A program made the translations under genes and the position numbers. From assembly GCA_015179045.1 (NCBI GenBank), contig WHUZ01000004.1, positions 1,178,001-1,242,000 of the forward strand: 64,000 nt of DNA, given 5' to 3'. Below the pieces are notes generated by a model that was not told the DNA's origin, searched no databases, and saw nothing but the letters and a program-made list of their open reading frames with translations. Below are positions 51,107 to 61,882 of this stretch, in pieces; within the stretch, counting starts at the first letter, position 1, and every line of letters starts with the position of its first letter. This DNA comes from Kalaharituber pfeilii (Eukaryota; Ascomycota; Pezizomycetes; Pezizales; Pezizaceae).

Positions 51107-51977
51107 AATACTGTACCACAAAAACCACACATTCACCCGCAAACCACACTGCACGCACACACATCTCAAAACCACAAACTCACCACAACCATATACCCAC
51201 CGTACTTATAGCCATGAAATGATTCTTGCAAAAGCAGTGCATTGCAGTCCGATATGCTCTGAAAGGCACAAATCTACTAGGGAGAGAGGCTTCAGAACCA
51301 GATGAAGTTGAGCGTTCTCTACAAAGCACCCAAGGAGTGGTAACGATTTGAGAAGAGGTTTGGGAAAGCTTCAGTGTACCGGCGCCTATGGTAGTATCTA
51401 CGATGGCGCTGTCTATGTGTATGTAAGCAGTCATCCTCTCGCGACGGCACAGTCTGTTTTGAACAGCAATTCTTGTTGGGAGAAGTCTGAACATACCACT
51501 TGATGATGAGCTGGAGACTTGTAGAGAGCCCAGGAATTGGAATTTTAGATGACTTCTCTTCCTTCAAGGAAAGTGGCCAAAGTGTACATTATTCCGAACC
51601 CGCGGAGGGATGAAGGAGCGGTGAAAGAAGAAGCCGAGGGAGCAAGGACAGTTGTAGAGGGCAGGCCAAAGAGGGCGGTCTGCGTTCAAGGGTTAGTCCG
51701 GAAATGAAAGGAGGAGAAAGAAACAATCTAGTTCGGCATAGGGAACTTCATGGGGCTAGTGCAGGAGCGCAGGGCCGCGCGGTTCAGCTGATGTCCTTTC
51801 ATCAATCTCTACTTCACTGGCCCACCCCACAAAGGGTCGGTAATTATTTGACTTCCTGGGGTGTTCGTTCAGTTGCCCTCCCGCACTTTCAAAATACCCA
51901 TCATGCCCACTCTGCCTCCCTTGCCATTCAGAGCTATTCCACTACTTCGCACTTACCATACTCAGATTCTATCCACC
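51107..51977. other. No gene recognised
   Basis: Between the half-LINE and the solo LTR. Short frames only (51704-52036 runs into the LTR). Nothing matches the element families here. Confidence 0.4.
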
Positions 51978-51982
51978 TCGCC

Positions 51983-52429
51983 TATCAGGGGTCTGCAGTG
52001 CCCACGAAGAGGATATCCACCCACATTGACCTGTAAAGCTGCTAGTGGACGATTCGGCCTGATCAACTGATATCTACAGTCTGGCAATGAAACACGAATG
52101 GGCACGGATGTGTATCACAAAGAATGCCGGCATGGTCAGAGTGGTAAGACAGTGCCTCGGGCACGGACCGGAGATTCCGGAGGAACAGCTACACCTTGGA
52201 GAAAACAGTCAGGCCCGGAGCTATGGGGATATCTATTGACGGAGTTACATGAACAGCTGAAGCTGCTGGAAGTCTGTTAAGGTAGCATAGATAGCAATCA
52301 CAATATACAGTAGGCACGCAGGGTTGGCTATAAGAAGGGCCAGCAAGGGCTGCCCTCTCGAAGGTCAAGCACCCAGCGTTGTCCTAAGTTACACCCTCTA
52401 TTCACTACATCATCGTAGAAACCGTAACA
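51983..52429 (-). mobile_element. Solo Gypsy LTR
   Basis: Related in reverse orientation to the LTRs at 29509 and 30199 (minus start TGTTACGGTTTCTACG, GGACAACGCTGGGTGCTTGA). The plus-left end reads TATCAGG for the expected TGTCAGG. TCGCC is at 51978-51982 and 52430-52434. Confidence 0.8.
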
Positions 52430-52725
52430 TCGCCCTCCATAGCACCGACATCCATCCATCCCTGCCCGCCGCGCATCACGTGCATCGACTGGCGACCGAC
52501 TCTGTCGCCACCACCACAGACACTGGGGCTCAGCCCCATCACGTGCTTGGACATAGCTCCGACGGAAGACACTGCTGAAGCCATCGGCTTCAGCACAATA
52601 CACACCCATTTATTCGGAGGAGACACACCGTGAACCCTCCGAACCACCCAAAGCGATCTCGACCGCTCACTCGGCGACAACCCCAGCGAGAAAGAGGAAA
52701 GGCCGACAGGCGTCACCCCAAGGAC

Positions 52726-52727
<2 letters not shown>

Positions 52728-52756
<29 letters not shown>

Positions 52757-55700
52757 CATTAATCGCATGCCGCCCTATGGGCTATGGCGATGTTTAATTA
52801 CATGTGAGGAATATGGAAAATAAAGAGAAATAAGACAGTAAATAAGAAAACCCTCCCTTTCCCCGACTGACTTCCGATTCCCCTACTCCTCCGTCGCCCG
52901 TTCCAAAATTTCCGCCAGATTCGTATCTTTGTCTGGATGTCTGAGTCCTTTAGCTCCGTCTTTGAGTTTTCCTTTCCATACCTGGCAGTCGTCCGTTATG
53001 TGCTTTAGGTTTTCCAGCGCTCTGCCACACCATCGGCATTCCGGTGAGTCGGCTTTCCCTATGCTGTATCTCCACTCTTTGAGGCCCTTGTTGCCGAGGA
53101 TCCCCGCTAGTGTGGAGATTCTTCTTCGATTGTCTATTCTCTGGAGGGGTCTGTAGGATAGCCCCAGGCGATTCCGTTCCTCGGCCCTGAGGCTTTTGGC
53201 TTCCTGTCTTAACCCTGCCTCCGTGACCGTGTCGTCTTCGTACTGTATGGCTGTGCCTATCTTGGCTGCCGTATCCGCCCTGGTGTTCCCTTCTACCCCT
53301 TTGTGGCCTTTGACCCACATTACCGCTGTGTCCAGGTCTCCCCGGTTAAATCGCTTCTCCCATTGTCTCCTGACTTCCATGGATGTGCCTTCGACGTTTG
53401 GGTCGCCGTTTGCTATCTTTTGTAGTCTGGAGATGGCCGTACGCGAGTCGGTGATGAGCAGTAATTCTCCCTCGTGGTTGAGTGCGTGGCTGATGGCAAT
53501 CATCTCTCCGTCATTGACCGTGCATCCCCTTCCCAGGTATATGTGGTCGTCTTGGCCTCGGCAGTGTGTTCCCGCTCCGGTGAGGTTGTTCACTCGGCTT
53601 CCGTCTGTGTATGCGCTCTTCCATCCCTCATCCTCTTCTCCGGCGATGATCTCTTCCCATCTTTCTTTGCTTGTGTCGCTGGGCAGGATGGGGAAGGTGT
53701 GTAACGGGAGGGGGTCCCGGTGTGAGAGGTCGCCCCTCAGGTATATGGTGTCCGGTGTGGGCTCCAGAAGCGGTTCCTCGGGGAATCTCAGGGTCCGAGC
53801 TTCCACTCTTTCTTTTTCCCCATGTGAGAACGTCTCGACCGATTCTAGGTTGGCTATGCCTTCCACTATGTCTCTTCTGGTCCCCCATGGGGCGCCGGTG
53901 ATGTCCCTGGCGACCGTGTATTGCCATTTCTCTAGTTGTCTGAGTTTCTTCTCTTTCGGGGCTCCTTTGGCGTAGGACTGCCACGCCCAGCAGCCGTAGG
54001 TGGCAATGTTTCTGGCTATGCTGGTGTATACCTGTCGCCTTTTGCTCGGGGTATCTTGGTTAGTCTTTGTGCGACTCCCCATGCCGCTTTCCCTAGGTGT
54101 AGTCTTTTTTCGAAGTGCTCGTCAAATTTGAGCTCCCAGTCCACTGTTAGTCCCACCAGGCGATAACTCTTCCCTTGGGTGCCGATTATCAGTGTGTCAG
54201 CTTTCCGCGGGTCCAGCTCGAAGCCCTCCTCCGCGGCTTCTTGAGATAGGTATCTGCGGTGGGTGTCTATGTCTTTTCGGAGTTGTCTCATCGATCGGCT
54301 GGAGATGACGCTGTGGAAGTCGTCCACGTATGATCGGGTGAATTGTCTTTTCTCGGCTTTCTCCGCTAGGGGGGCGACGCCAACTAGGAACAGTACCGGG
54401 GAAAGTGGGGATCCTTGCGGGGCCCCGTCCGTCATCGTGCCTCTGCCTCGGACTTTCCCGTCCCAGGATATCGAGAACTGGGTTGGTTGTAGGAAGCCTT
54501 GGACGAAGCTGGCTATGTTCCGGTTTGTGCCTTCCAGTCTTGAGACTACTCTGTTTCGCCTTAGGTGGTTGAATGCGGCTTTGATGTCGTCCCCTACCAG
54601 TGCCGTCCATTCTCCGTCCCGGAGTCGTTTGTCTGCTTCTTTTAGGACCTGTCTCTGTAGGTCCTCGCTGCCTCTGAAGGGACGGCTTCCTAGTTGAGAG
54701 TTCCGGAAGAGGCCATCCAATCTCTGTATTGCGTTTGCCACGACTTTTTGGCCTAGTTTGGCTGTAGTGTTGAGAAGTGTGATGGGTCGCCAACTCCCTG
54801 GCTGGTCCCGGGGTTTCCCCTTTTTTAGGATCATGACCATGTTGAATCCTTTGGCGAACTCGTAGTTTCCGTTCAGGTAGTCCACTATCTCTTCCCTTAT
54901 AGCCTTCCATAGGTTAGTCTTCCTCAGGAGCTTTAAGACACCGTATTGGATGCCGTCGGGGCCTGGGGCCGGTCTTGACTTGGTGCCGGAGAGTGCCTTG
55001 TCTATTTCCGTCCTGGCCTGATCTTTGTCGAAGGTAAGTCCGTGCGGTTTTCTTAACTCCTCTATCTCCTGGGGTTCGGTGATGAGGTTGTGTCGGATGA
55101 GTTCTTCGGCTATCTGATCGTCGGTACCCTCCATGCCCATGAGGGGTCGGCTCCGGAACGGGTCTCGGGCTATTCGGAATATGTCCCAAGGTGATTCTAT
55201 CCGGTCTTCTTCCAGGAAGTTTTCCCAGTATGCCTTTTTTTTGTCCCGGATTATGTTCCGTAGGATTCTCCGGGCTCTATTGCATTCTGCGTTGGTGTTC
55301 CAGGGGTTCCGCAGTATGTATTTGGTCATCCTCCGGGCCTCCTTCACTTCCTTGTCGAACCACCTTTTGGACCTGTCCGTGATGTGGGCTTCCTTGGTGA
55401 ACTCCTGGCCCAGTCTGGTCAGTGTCTCGTATGCTTTGCCGTGTTCGATGATGTCCTCCCCGTGTTCTTCCACGTATCTTTCCCATCTTTCCCAGTCTGT
55501 GACCCTTATCTTCCGAGTGGGGCCTCTGTCTTGGGCTTCGAGGTGCCCGTAGATCATGGCGTGGTCTGTGCCCGCAATCCATGATATGTCTTTGGTTTTC
55601 CATTCCCGGTCCCTAGCGAATACCAGGTCCAGTAGGGCTGATCTCTGAGTGCCGTTAATACTTCTTGTCCATGTAGTCGTTCCCTTGTCTATTTGTTGCT

Positions 55701-55885
55701 TTAGTCCGTGTGCTTGCATGTGCCTGTGTGTCCTCAAGCCTCGAGCGTCTTGCCGGTCGGACCAATCCAGGTGATGGCTATTGCAGTCCCCGATTATCAG
55801 GTCTGCCGTCCCTATCTTGTCTAATTCGTTTTCTATGTCGGCGTCTTTGTTCCAGTACACGCCGGTGATCTTCCTCCCTTGTAGG
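52728..55885 (-). mobile_element. LINE-1, longest copy (EN C-terminus, RT, RNase H)
   Basis: T-run 52728-52756, tail-1 hairpin 52757-52795 with outer A-T pair, a 3' UTR of about 90 bp, then ORF2. ACCCCAAGGACCAA is at 52714-52727 and 55886-55899. The 5' end is truncated within the endonuclease domain, so ORF1 and the EN N-terminus are absent. Confidence 0.93.
52883..55885 (-). CDS. LINE-1 ORF2: endonuclease (partial), reverse transcriptase, RNase H
   Basis: In order: EN motifs IIGDCNSHHLDWSD, SALLDLVFARD and AGTDHAMIYG (the family's C-terminal His); RT motifs SRPAPGPDGIQYGVLK, WRPITLLNTTAKL, VGDDIKAAFNHLR, GAPQGSPLSPVLF and the active site SYVDDFHS; RNase H AYTDGSRV, VNDGEMIAIS, LITDSRTAIS and WVKGHKGVEGNTRAD; and a terminal CRWCGRALENLKHITDDC. 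One frame change near 54070 separates RT (to 54016) from the RNase H part (from 54082). All catalytic motifs are otherwise intact. The domain set fits the Tad clade. Confidence 0.92.
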
Positions 55886-55896
55886 ACCCCAAGGAC

Positions 55897-55899
<3 letters not shown>

Positions 55900-55932
<33 letters not shown>
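55900..55932 (+). mobile_element. Probable poly(A)-only insertion
   Basis: About 35 A's lie between CCCAAGGACC (55888-55897) and CCCAAGAACC (55933-55942), inside half-LINE ORF1. The near-repeat (9 of 10) and absence of any LINE body suggest a second A-only event; overlap with the LINE-1 duplication makes this less certain than the one at 29928. Confidence 0.5.
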
Positions 55933-55934
<2 letters not shown>

Positions 55935-56032
55935 CAAGAACCATACGAGATAAAAAGACGGCTAAACAAGAAAGCAGCCAAGAAGATAGCATCTTCTCCT
56001 ACGATCGAGATCCCGGCGACACCCCACGGGAA

Positions 56033-56066
<34 letters not shown>

Positions 56067-56138
56067 ATAACCCCGCTTGTAGCACGTGGCCATGGCAGGG
56101 TCCCTGGGCAAGCCCTCATAGCCCGGAGACAGGCTAAA
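56033..56138 (-). mobile_element. Short tail-2 LINE fragment
   Basis: T-run, tail-2 hairpin and about 40 bp of 3' UTR (ending with the complement of GCCTGTCTCCGGGCTATGAG). The target is CACCCCACGGGAA/ACACCCACGGGAA on the two sides (one-base length difference). Confidence 0.82.
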
Positions 56139-56499
56139 ACACCCACGGGAAGCACCCCCGTCGCCACCATACAACAAACCTCAATCCCGGGGCCCCCGAG
56201 ACTAGCCCAAGACCGCCCAAGAAAGACAAACCCACGAAAGAAAAAGGAAAACTCCCCGCCGCCGCTCCACCAAGACCAGACCCCATCGCCGCCGCGAAGC
56301 ACGGGGTCGTAGTACACGGAATCCCCTTGAGGAAAGACCTGGGGAGAGTCAGACGATGGTTGGAGGCCGGAAACTAGGGGTTGGGCAAGACAGTGCACTG
56401 TGGTGCAAAGCGTCGGGTGTCGGGGCTTAGGTTGGGGGGCTACACCCGTAGAAGTATCGTTTCACACCTTTTGAGGTGTAAAGTTAAGCAAATGTGAAG

Positions 56500-56760
56500 C
56501 CTGTTATAGGTGTCGCCCCGGATGCAGTATTCACCTGTGTATAATGCCATCCAGGGCGACACCCACAACAGGCGTCCCGATGATACCTCAAGAAAGGATA
56601 GCAATTGACACCCACATCAAGCGTCGCAAGAAAGGATAAGTTGCAACACCAATAACAGGTATCAGCAGTGATACCTCAAGAAAGGATAATGGGTGCTATA
56701 CCTACAACAAGTGTCACCGCGATACCTCCAGAAAGGTTCTCAAGACACCTAATGAAACCT
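56500..56760. repeat. Subterminal repeats of the CACTA element
   Basis: Units such as GATACCTCAAGAAAGGATA, CAAGAAAGGATAA and CACCCACAACAGGCGTC recur at 20-60 bp spacing. In CACTA elements such repeats bind the DNA-binding accessory protein; that role here is inferred. Confidence 0.65.
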
Positions 56761-57406
56761 TTCCGAAGCATTCCATATAAAGCCTTACAAAGGGATTGAA
56801 TATACCACTAGAGAGAAACCTCACATAGGCTTAAACACAAACCTCACAAAGGTTTACCTAACTACGCCCAATTAAGGTTTACAGTGAGAGTCTACTAGTA
56901 TGACATTGATTCCGGAATTAGGTGTACCAGGATACCTAAAAATTTGGAAGCAACAAAAAGAAATACATAGAACACCTAGTAAAAGTGTAAAATGGAACAC
57001 CCAACTTGAAAGGCGGGCTAATGAGTATACGACGCCAGAAAAAAGGATTATCTTTGCAATGCATGTGAAACCGATAAAAAGGGTAAAGAAACACCACAAT
57101 GAGGAATCACTGTCCAATCTCAAGACAGAGAGATGACTCGCGGGTAATATACAAATTAAAGTGGTTGATGATAGAAAAAAAAACAAAAAGTATTATTGCC
57201 ATAGTGTTCCGGAAGTGATATGCAACGATTTATAAAGCAATGCTCTGTATGAGAAAGAAAGATATGCGCAAGGAAAGATGACATTAGATAGAGACAAGAA
57301 GCAAATGGTATTAGAAGCGGGGAGGACATTCCATCGCCCTCCTGTATGCAAGCTGTACTTTGGCAGTAGATATCTGTACCTGATTGGCTTTTTTCTCTTT
57401 AGCCTC

Positions 57407-60335
57407 CTAGACCTGAGAATCGGCATCGGCTTTACGGTTGGTCGGTCTGGTTTGGCGAGGAGTCCGTCGAGGTCTGGTGGCCACTGCATCGCCATTAGGC
57501 TGTGATTCGCCTTCGAAAGCCTGACTACTGGGACCCCCCTGGTTTTCGTTAGAGGTAGGTGTAATAGTTTTGGATTTTTTGGCCGGGGGGGCCGCCTTGC
57601 GAGCTCTACCTCTACGTTTCTGAAAATGTATAATAATTAGCAAAGGTAGTGCAAAAAGAGAAAGGGTAGATATACAGGTGGATTGTGAATAGCAGGAAGG
57701 TCCGGTGAGGGTGGAGTGGCCGAGGAATTTGTCTCCGGAGGCCCCGAGGGTTGAGGAGATCTGGAGGGAATAGAAAGGGTTTGACTGGTAGAAGTGGAAT
57801 CGAGGATAGAGGCTTCTATTGCAACAGATGGATTTGTATCGAGTGAATCAAGGGGCATGGTTGGAGGAGTAGGAATACAATCATTGGAATCTCTAGCAAT
57901 GAAAAGAGATTGACCTGGATCGGGGGAATGAAAGGAGATGGCTGGCGGAGTAGGAAGAGAACCAATGGTATTTGGCGTAATGAGAAGAGATTGGCTGGTA
58001 TCGGGGGAGTCAAAGGGGATAGTAGAAGGAGTAGGAACAGAATTAATAGCGTTTTGAGTAGTAACAAGAGATTGGCTGGTATCGGGGGAATCAATGGGAA
58101 TAGTTAGTGTTGGAGAGACAGAATCGGCATTGGCTTGGATGGCGGGAAGAGTTTGGGTAAGATCCGGAGACTGAGAGTGGTTGTTTGACTGTAAACCGGA
58201 AGATGTGACTGGGTTGGTGAGCCCCGGGGAGGATTGTTGACAATGCATTTTGGGCTGAGTTCTTGTTAACATACGGAAGGGTGAAGTGGGGGTTTGAGGA
58301 AGTGGGGGAGGAAATATTGTAACCAAGGGTACTTACAGCCACACATATGGTAATACAATATGTTGGGCGGAGGGAGCGCTGCATGTCAGTATAGACGGCC
58401 TCATTGACGAGGGCTTTCCAAGGTTGTGAATTCTGTGAGTACCAGAAAGCTTCATACTCTTCAAAAAGGACGTTGAACTTCAGAAAATGAATGAATTCTT
58501 GATATGTCATAGAGAGTAATGCTTCATATGTTCTCTGGGTATGATATATCACAACTCTGTACTTGCCATTCGTGATCGATTGGTGGGGTGGTTGCTGGGG
58601 GATCGGTGGAAGAGGGCGAGTCTTTTTCCGCCCAAATCCACAGGGATCATTGTGAGGGGACCAGTCGTCACTTTCACAAATAACCCGTGAGGGTTGGTTA
58701 TTAGCAATAGGAGACCTGATCACTGTGGCAACTCGCGTTTGGTATAAGCTTCGTGCCATCTCACTTTTGTTAACAGTGGGCTGGATGGTTTGGTTTTCAT
58801 GTTTGCGAGAGGGTGCAGGTGGTAGGTCATTGCCTATCAGTTGTTGGGTGAAAAAGTCATCAACATTAACAAGTTCTTTGAAAGCATCTGTAGGAGATTG
58901 ACGGTGATTCATTTCTCCAAGTGCATGGTTGGTATTGTTAGCATGATTGTCAGAGGGGCTAGTATTAATCTCCTTTGCAGGGCTATAGGACTCGGAGGTC
59001 TTAGAGATCCCAGAAGTCTTAAGCTTCTTGGAGGGCTTAGGATTGTCCGCCTTGGATGGGGTAGACTTCGCGATAACATTGGCTTGGGTCTTTCTGCGCG
59101 GCTTTGGAGTATCTCGTTCATCTGCCGACTCCTCCTGGTCTGCTCCTTCCTGATTATCTTCAGAATCTTTTGTATTGGCCCTTGATTTAGCCCCCTTCTT
59201 CCGATGTGGTATGTCCTTGTTGCGAGCGTTATGATTCTTAATTGAATTTTTACAAATGTTCCTCATGATATCTTCGACGAGTTCTCGATCAAAGCCGTAC
59301 TTGGGTTCAGCTTTACGCCAGATGTGTCTGGCAACAGAGCGACGAAGGTTTCTATTGATCTTGCGCCAACTCATTTTGAGAGGGAGTCCATCATTGACAG
59401 CGGTTTCAGAAATGTACTTGCGTCTGCTACAGATCTCTTGGTGATCTTCAGGGTGACAACCCATTCGAACCGCCAAAGCTTTAGATTCACTAAGAGTATC
59501 CAGGTACTCAAAGTCAAGTTTGTGGGAATCAGGGGCTCGGCGATGGGTTTCCCTGTCTTCGTTGTTCCAGTGAACTGGCTCGTAGTCTTCCGGCAGTGGG
59601 CGGAGTGGGGTTTTGTTGGTGAAGGCTTCAGCAGGGACCTGAGGAAAAGGGCCCAACTCTTGGTCTTCGCCTTCGGGATCGGAAGATGGTGCTGCAGACT
59701 TTTTGTCTTTTTTGTCCTTCTTGGAATTGCTAGAGTTCGATGTCTTGTTTGACATTTTCGCAGGCGTTTTCGATGCCACCTTCTCCGTGACCTTAACCCC
59801 ACTCTTTGTGACTGCTCTGGGGGTTTCTCCTTGACAAAGATTTGGATCCACAGCTTCATATTGTGCCATGAATGCCCCGAAACTTACCATATCTGTAACA
59901 CATTGACGTTAGAACGTGCTCGCAAATCAGATGAAACCCGTGATGGTAAATACCTCTACCCTGGACTGCTGCCTCTTTTGATTGTTCCATATACAAGTGA
60001 TGCATCTCATCATACCACTGGGGTGGTTTCTGGGGCGGGTACGCCACAGAGTTGACCATTTGGGGTTGCGAGGCTTCAGCTTGAGCCCCCCACGCAGGGT
60101 GCACTTGTTGGGAGGAGTTGTCGACATAGCCTAAGTCGGATGAAGTCATGCTGAAGGATGTTGGATGATTGCTAGGAGGGTCCGAGTAATAAGACTACCC
60201 TATTGGTGGGTTAGACGGCAGCCCAACCCACTGCTCGTTTTGAGCTGCCAATGTCTGAGCGATCATAGACATCAGGGGTAACAGAATCTCCAAAGAGGAT
60301 TGTCGCTGGGATATCCTACTCGCATTCATTTTCAT
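57407..60335 (-). CDS. CACTA accessory gene, four exons, unrecognised product
   Basis: Exons (minus): 60335-59954, 59892-58337, 58254-57676, 57619-57407. Introns of 61, 82 and 56 bp have GT-AG ends and CTAAC-, TTAAC- and CTAAT-like branch sites, and joining keeps one frame. Exon 2 encodes a Lys/Ser-rich N-part, a block MSWRKINRNLRRSVARHIWR, basic nuclear-type runs and TPKPRRKTQ. Exon 3 has four repeats of about 27 residues (SPDTSQSL...PTP). Exon 4 is basic (KRRGRARKAAPPAKK). A TAG at 60195-60197 interrupts exon 1 at codon 47, so translation may start at Met 60149. Probably a DNA-binding partner of the transposase (inferred). Confidence 0.65.
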
Positions 60336-60888
60336 GTTAGATCAATTGTGTTTGCTGAAGGATTTGGGGGCGGATCCATATACACAAACTGATCAAGCAA
60401 GGGAAAATTGATGAGACTACCCGATCAGTGGGCGTGAGAAGGGCTTCGTGCTGCTTACCTATGCAGTAATGGGAAGATCTTGGTCGGCAGTTGAGTTGAG
60501 TACAGTTTCGTTGTCAGAATAGGTATGTTCAGGTGCAGTGATGAAGAACTTTGCAGGTGTAAGTGAAGACTTTTCCTGGGTATAGACGAGGTGATGGAAG
60601 CCAAATCTAGGAGTGGCACCCCTCAAGACACCTTTTGGAGGTTTCATGCATATACAATGCCTGTGGGGAGTGTCACTGGAGCGACGAAACCCCCGAAAGG
60701 CATCGACACTTAGAGTGAGGACTTATAGAAATATGTATATTTAGCAGACAACATTGATATTATATTATAAAAATATATCCTTGATGTTCCAAGGTATATC
60801 AGACAAAAGAGAATCAATATCTCAATTTAATGAATTTTAGTTTATTGGTTTAACGCAAGTGTGACTATTAGGGGCCGATAGCGCAATA

Positions 60889-61040
60889 ATCTATTATAGT
60901 ACTGAGTTACATCCCTCTTGGCGGGCACCTAACCCCTGTCAAAAAAGACCTTGGCAACAACGAACCATCTATTATAGTACTGAGTTACATCCCTCTTGGC
61001 GTACACCGAACCCCTGTCAAAAAAGACCTTGGCGACAACC
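60889..61040. repeat. Direct repeat between the two CACTA genes
   Basis: A 73-bp block (ATCTATTATAGTACTGAGTT to ACCTTGGC) occurs at 60889-60961 and 60967-61039 with few differences. A second pair (GTGAAATGTTCACAT, CTCAACGTAC/CTCAACATAC) lies at 61066 and 61270. The location between divergent starts suggests a shared regulatory region; this is inference. Confidence 0.75.
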
Positions 61041-61882
61041 GCGAATACCATATCAACGTACTGAGTGAAATGTTCACATACTCCTGAACCTCAACATACC
61101 CCTGAACCTTCGTCATAAGGCACATATTAATGTGGAATATGCCAAACGCCCGACAATACCTATATCAAGAGTTTCCATCACATTTCGTATGGAATCAACC
61201 TTCACAGAAATGGACACCACGACAACGAGGAGTTGCAATTGGCCGTATCTATCACTGCAATCCCTTTATGTGAAATGTTCACATTCTCCTAAACCTCAAC
61301 GTACTCAGCATAAGATACAGAAGAATGAGCCAAATTTTATCGATATGGTATATCTCTCTCACCATAAATGCAGAGAAACGAGATTGTATGGTCATGGAAC
61401 TGGTAAAGAGTGTACAGTCACTTGACGCCGACTTTACGGGTCCCTTATCCACTACCGCTACACCTACACTCACCCTCGCGGTCGCGAGGTGGCTACATGC
61501 TAGTGTTATGTACTTTTACATACGGAAGTATGACTGCATTATCATTGTAAAGTAATATCATAGCAATTGAGTTGAATATTCACAATTCATTCGGTGAAAT
61601 CACTGCAAAAGCTGAATTGATATGATACTCTACTAAAGCTATCTAAAAAACCTCAATCCTTCAAAAAACAGAGGCATGAAAGCTATTCTTGCAGTTATAT
61701 CCACGACTAGAAAATTACCTATTTCGGCGTAAATGCCAAGCCTTACGCAGGGTCCTTCTCATGCATCCACAACGGGCACATTGGGATTGTAGGCAACCCA
61801 TTCTAAGGTTCCGCGGAAGCATCCCGGTCGGGTATCTATCAACCAAGCATCAACCTATATCTCTAGCATCCGTGTGTTCTCG

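Larger units (their letters stand above)
52435..56396 (+). mobile_element. Half-LINE-type copy interrupted by LINE-1 and small inserts, cut by the CACTA element
   Basis: The plus-strand leader (GGGGCTCAGCCCCATCACGT, as in copy A) at 52435-52727 continues after the LINE-1 insertion at 55933 as ORF1: EPYEIKRRLN, then, after the insert at 56033-56138, KHGVVVHGIPLRKDLGRVRR and WLEAGN, and it stops matching at AAGACAGT (56396), where the CACTA terminus begins. A TAG follows WLEAGN. Confidence 0.7.

Noticed and set aside
53196..53975. Plus-strand 259-codon frame
   Set aside because: Antisense to LINE-1 RNase H with all catalytic motifs on the minus strand.
56900..57136. Small plus-strand ORF (MTLIPELGVPGYLKIWKQQ)
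   Set aside because: Inside the CACTA left end, no family match and no splice or start context; may be chance.
60459..60647. Minus-strand 62-codon frame upstream of the CACTA accessory gene
   Set aside because: No splice signals link it to the gene and it has no recognisable content.
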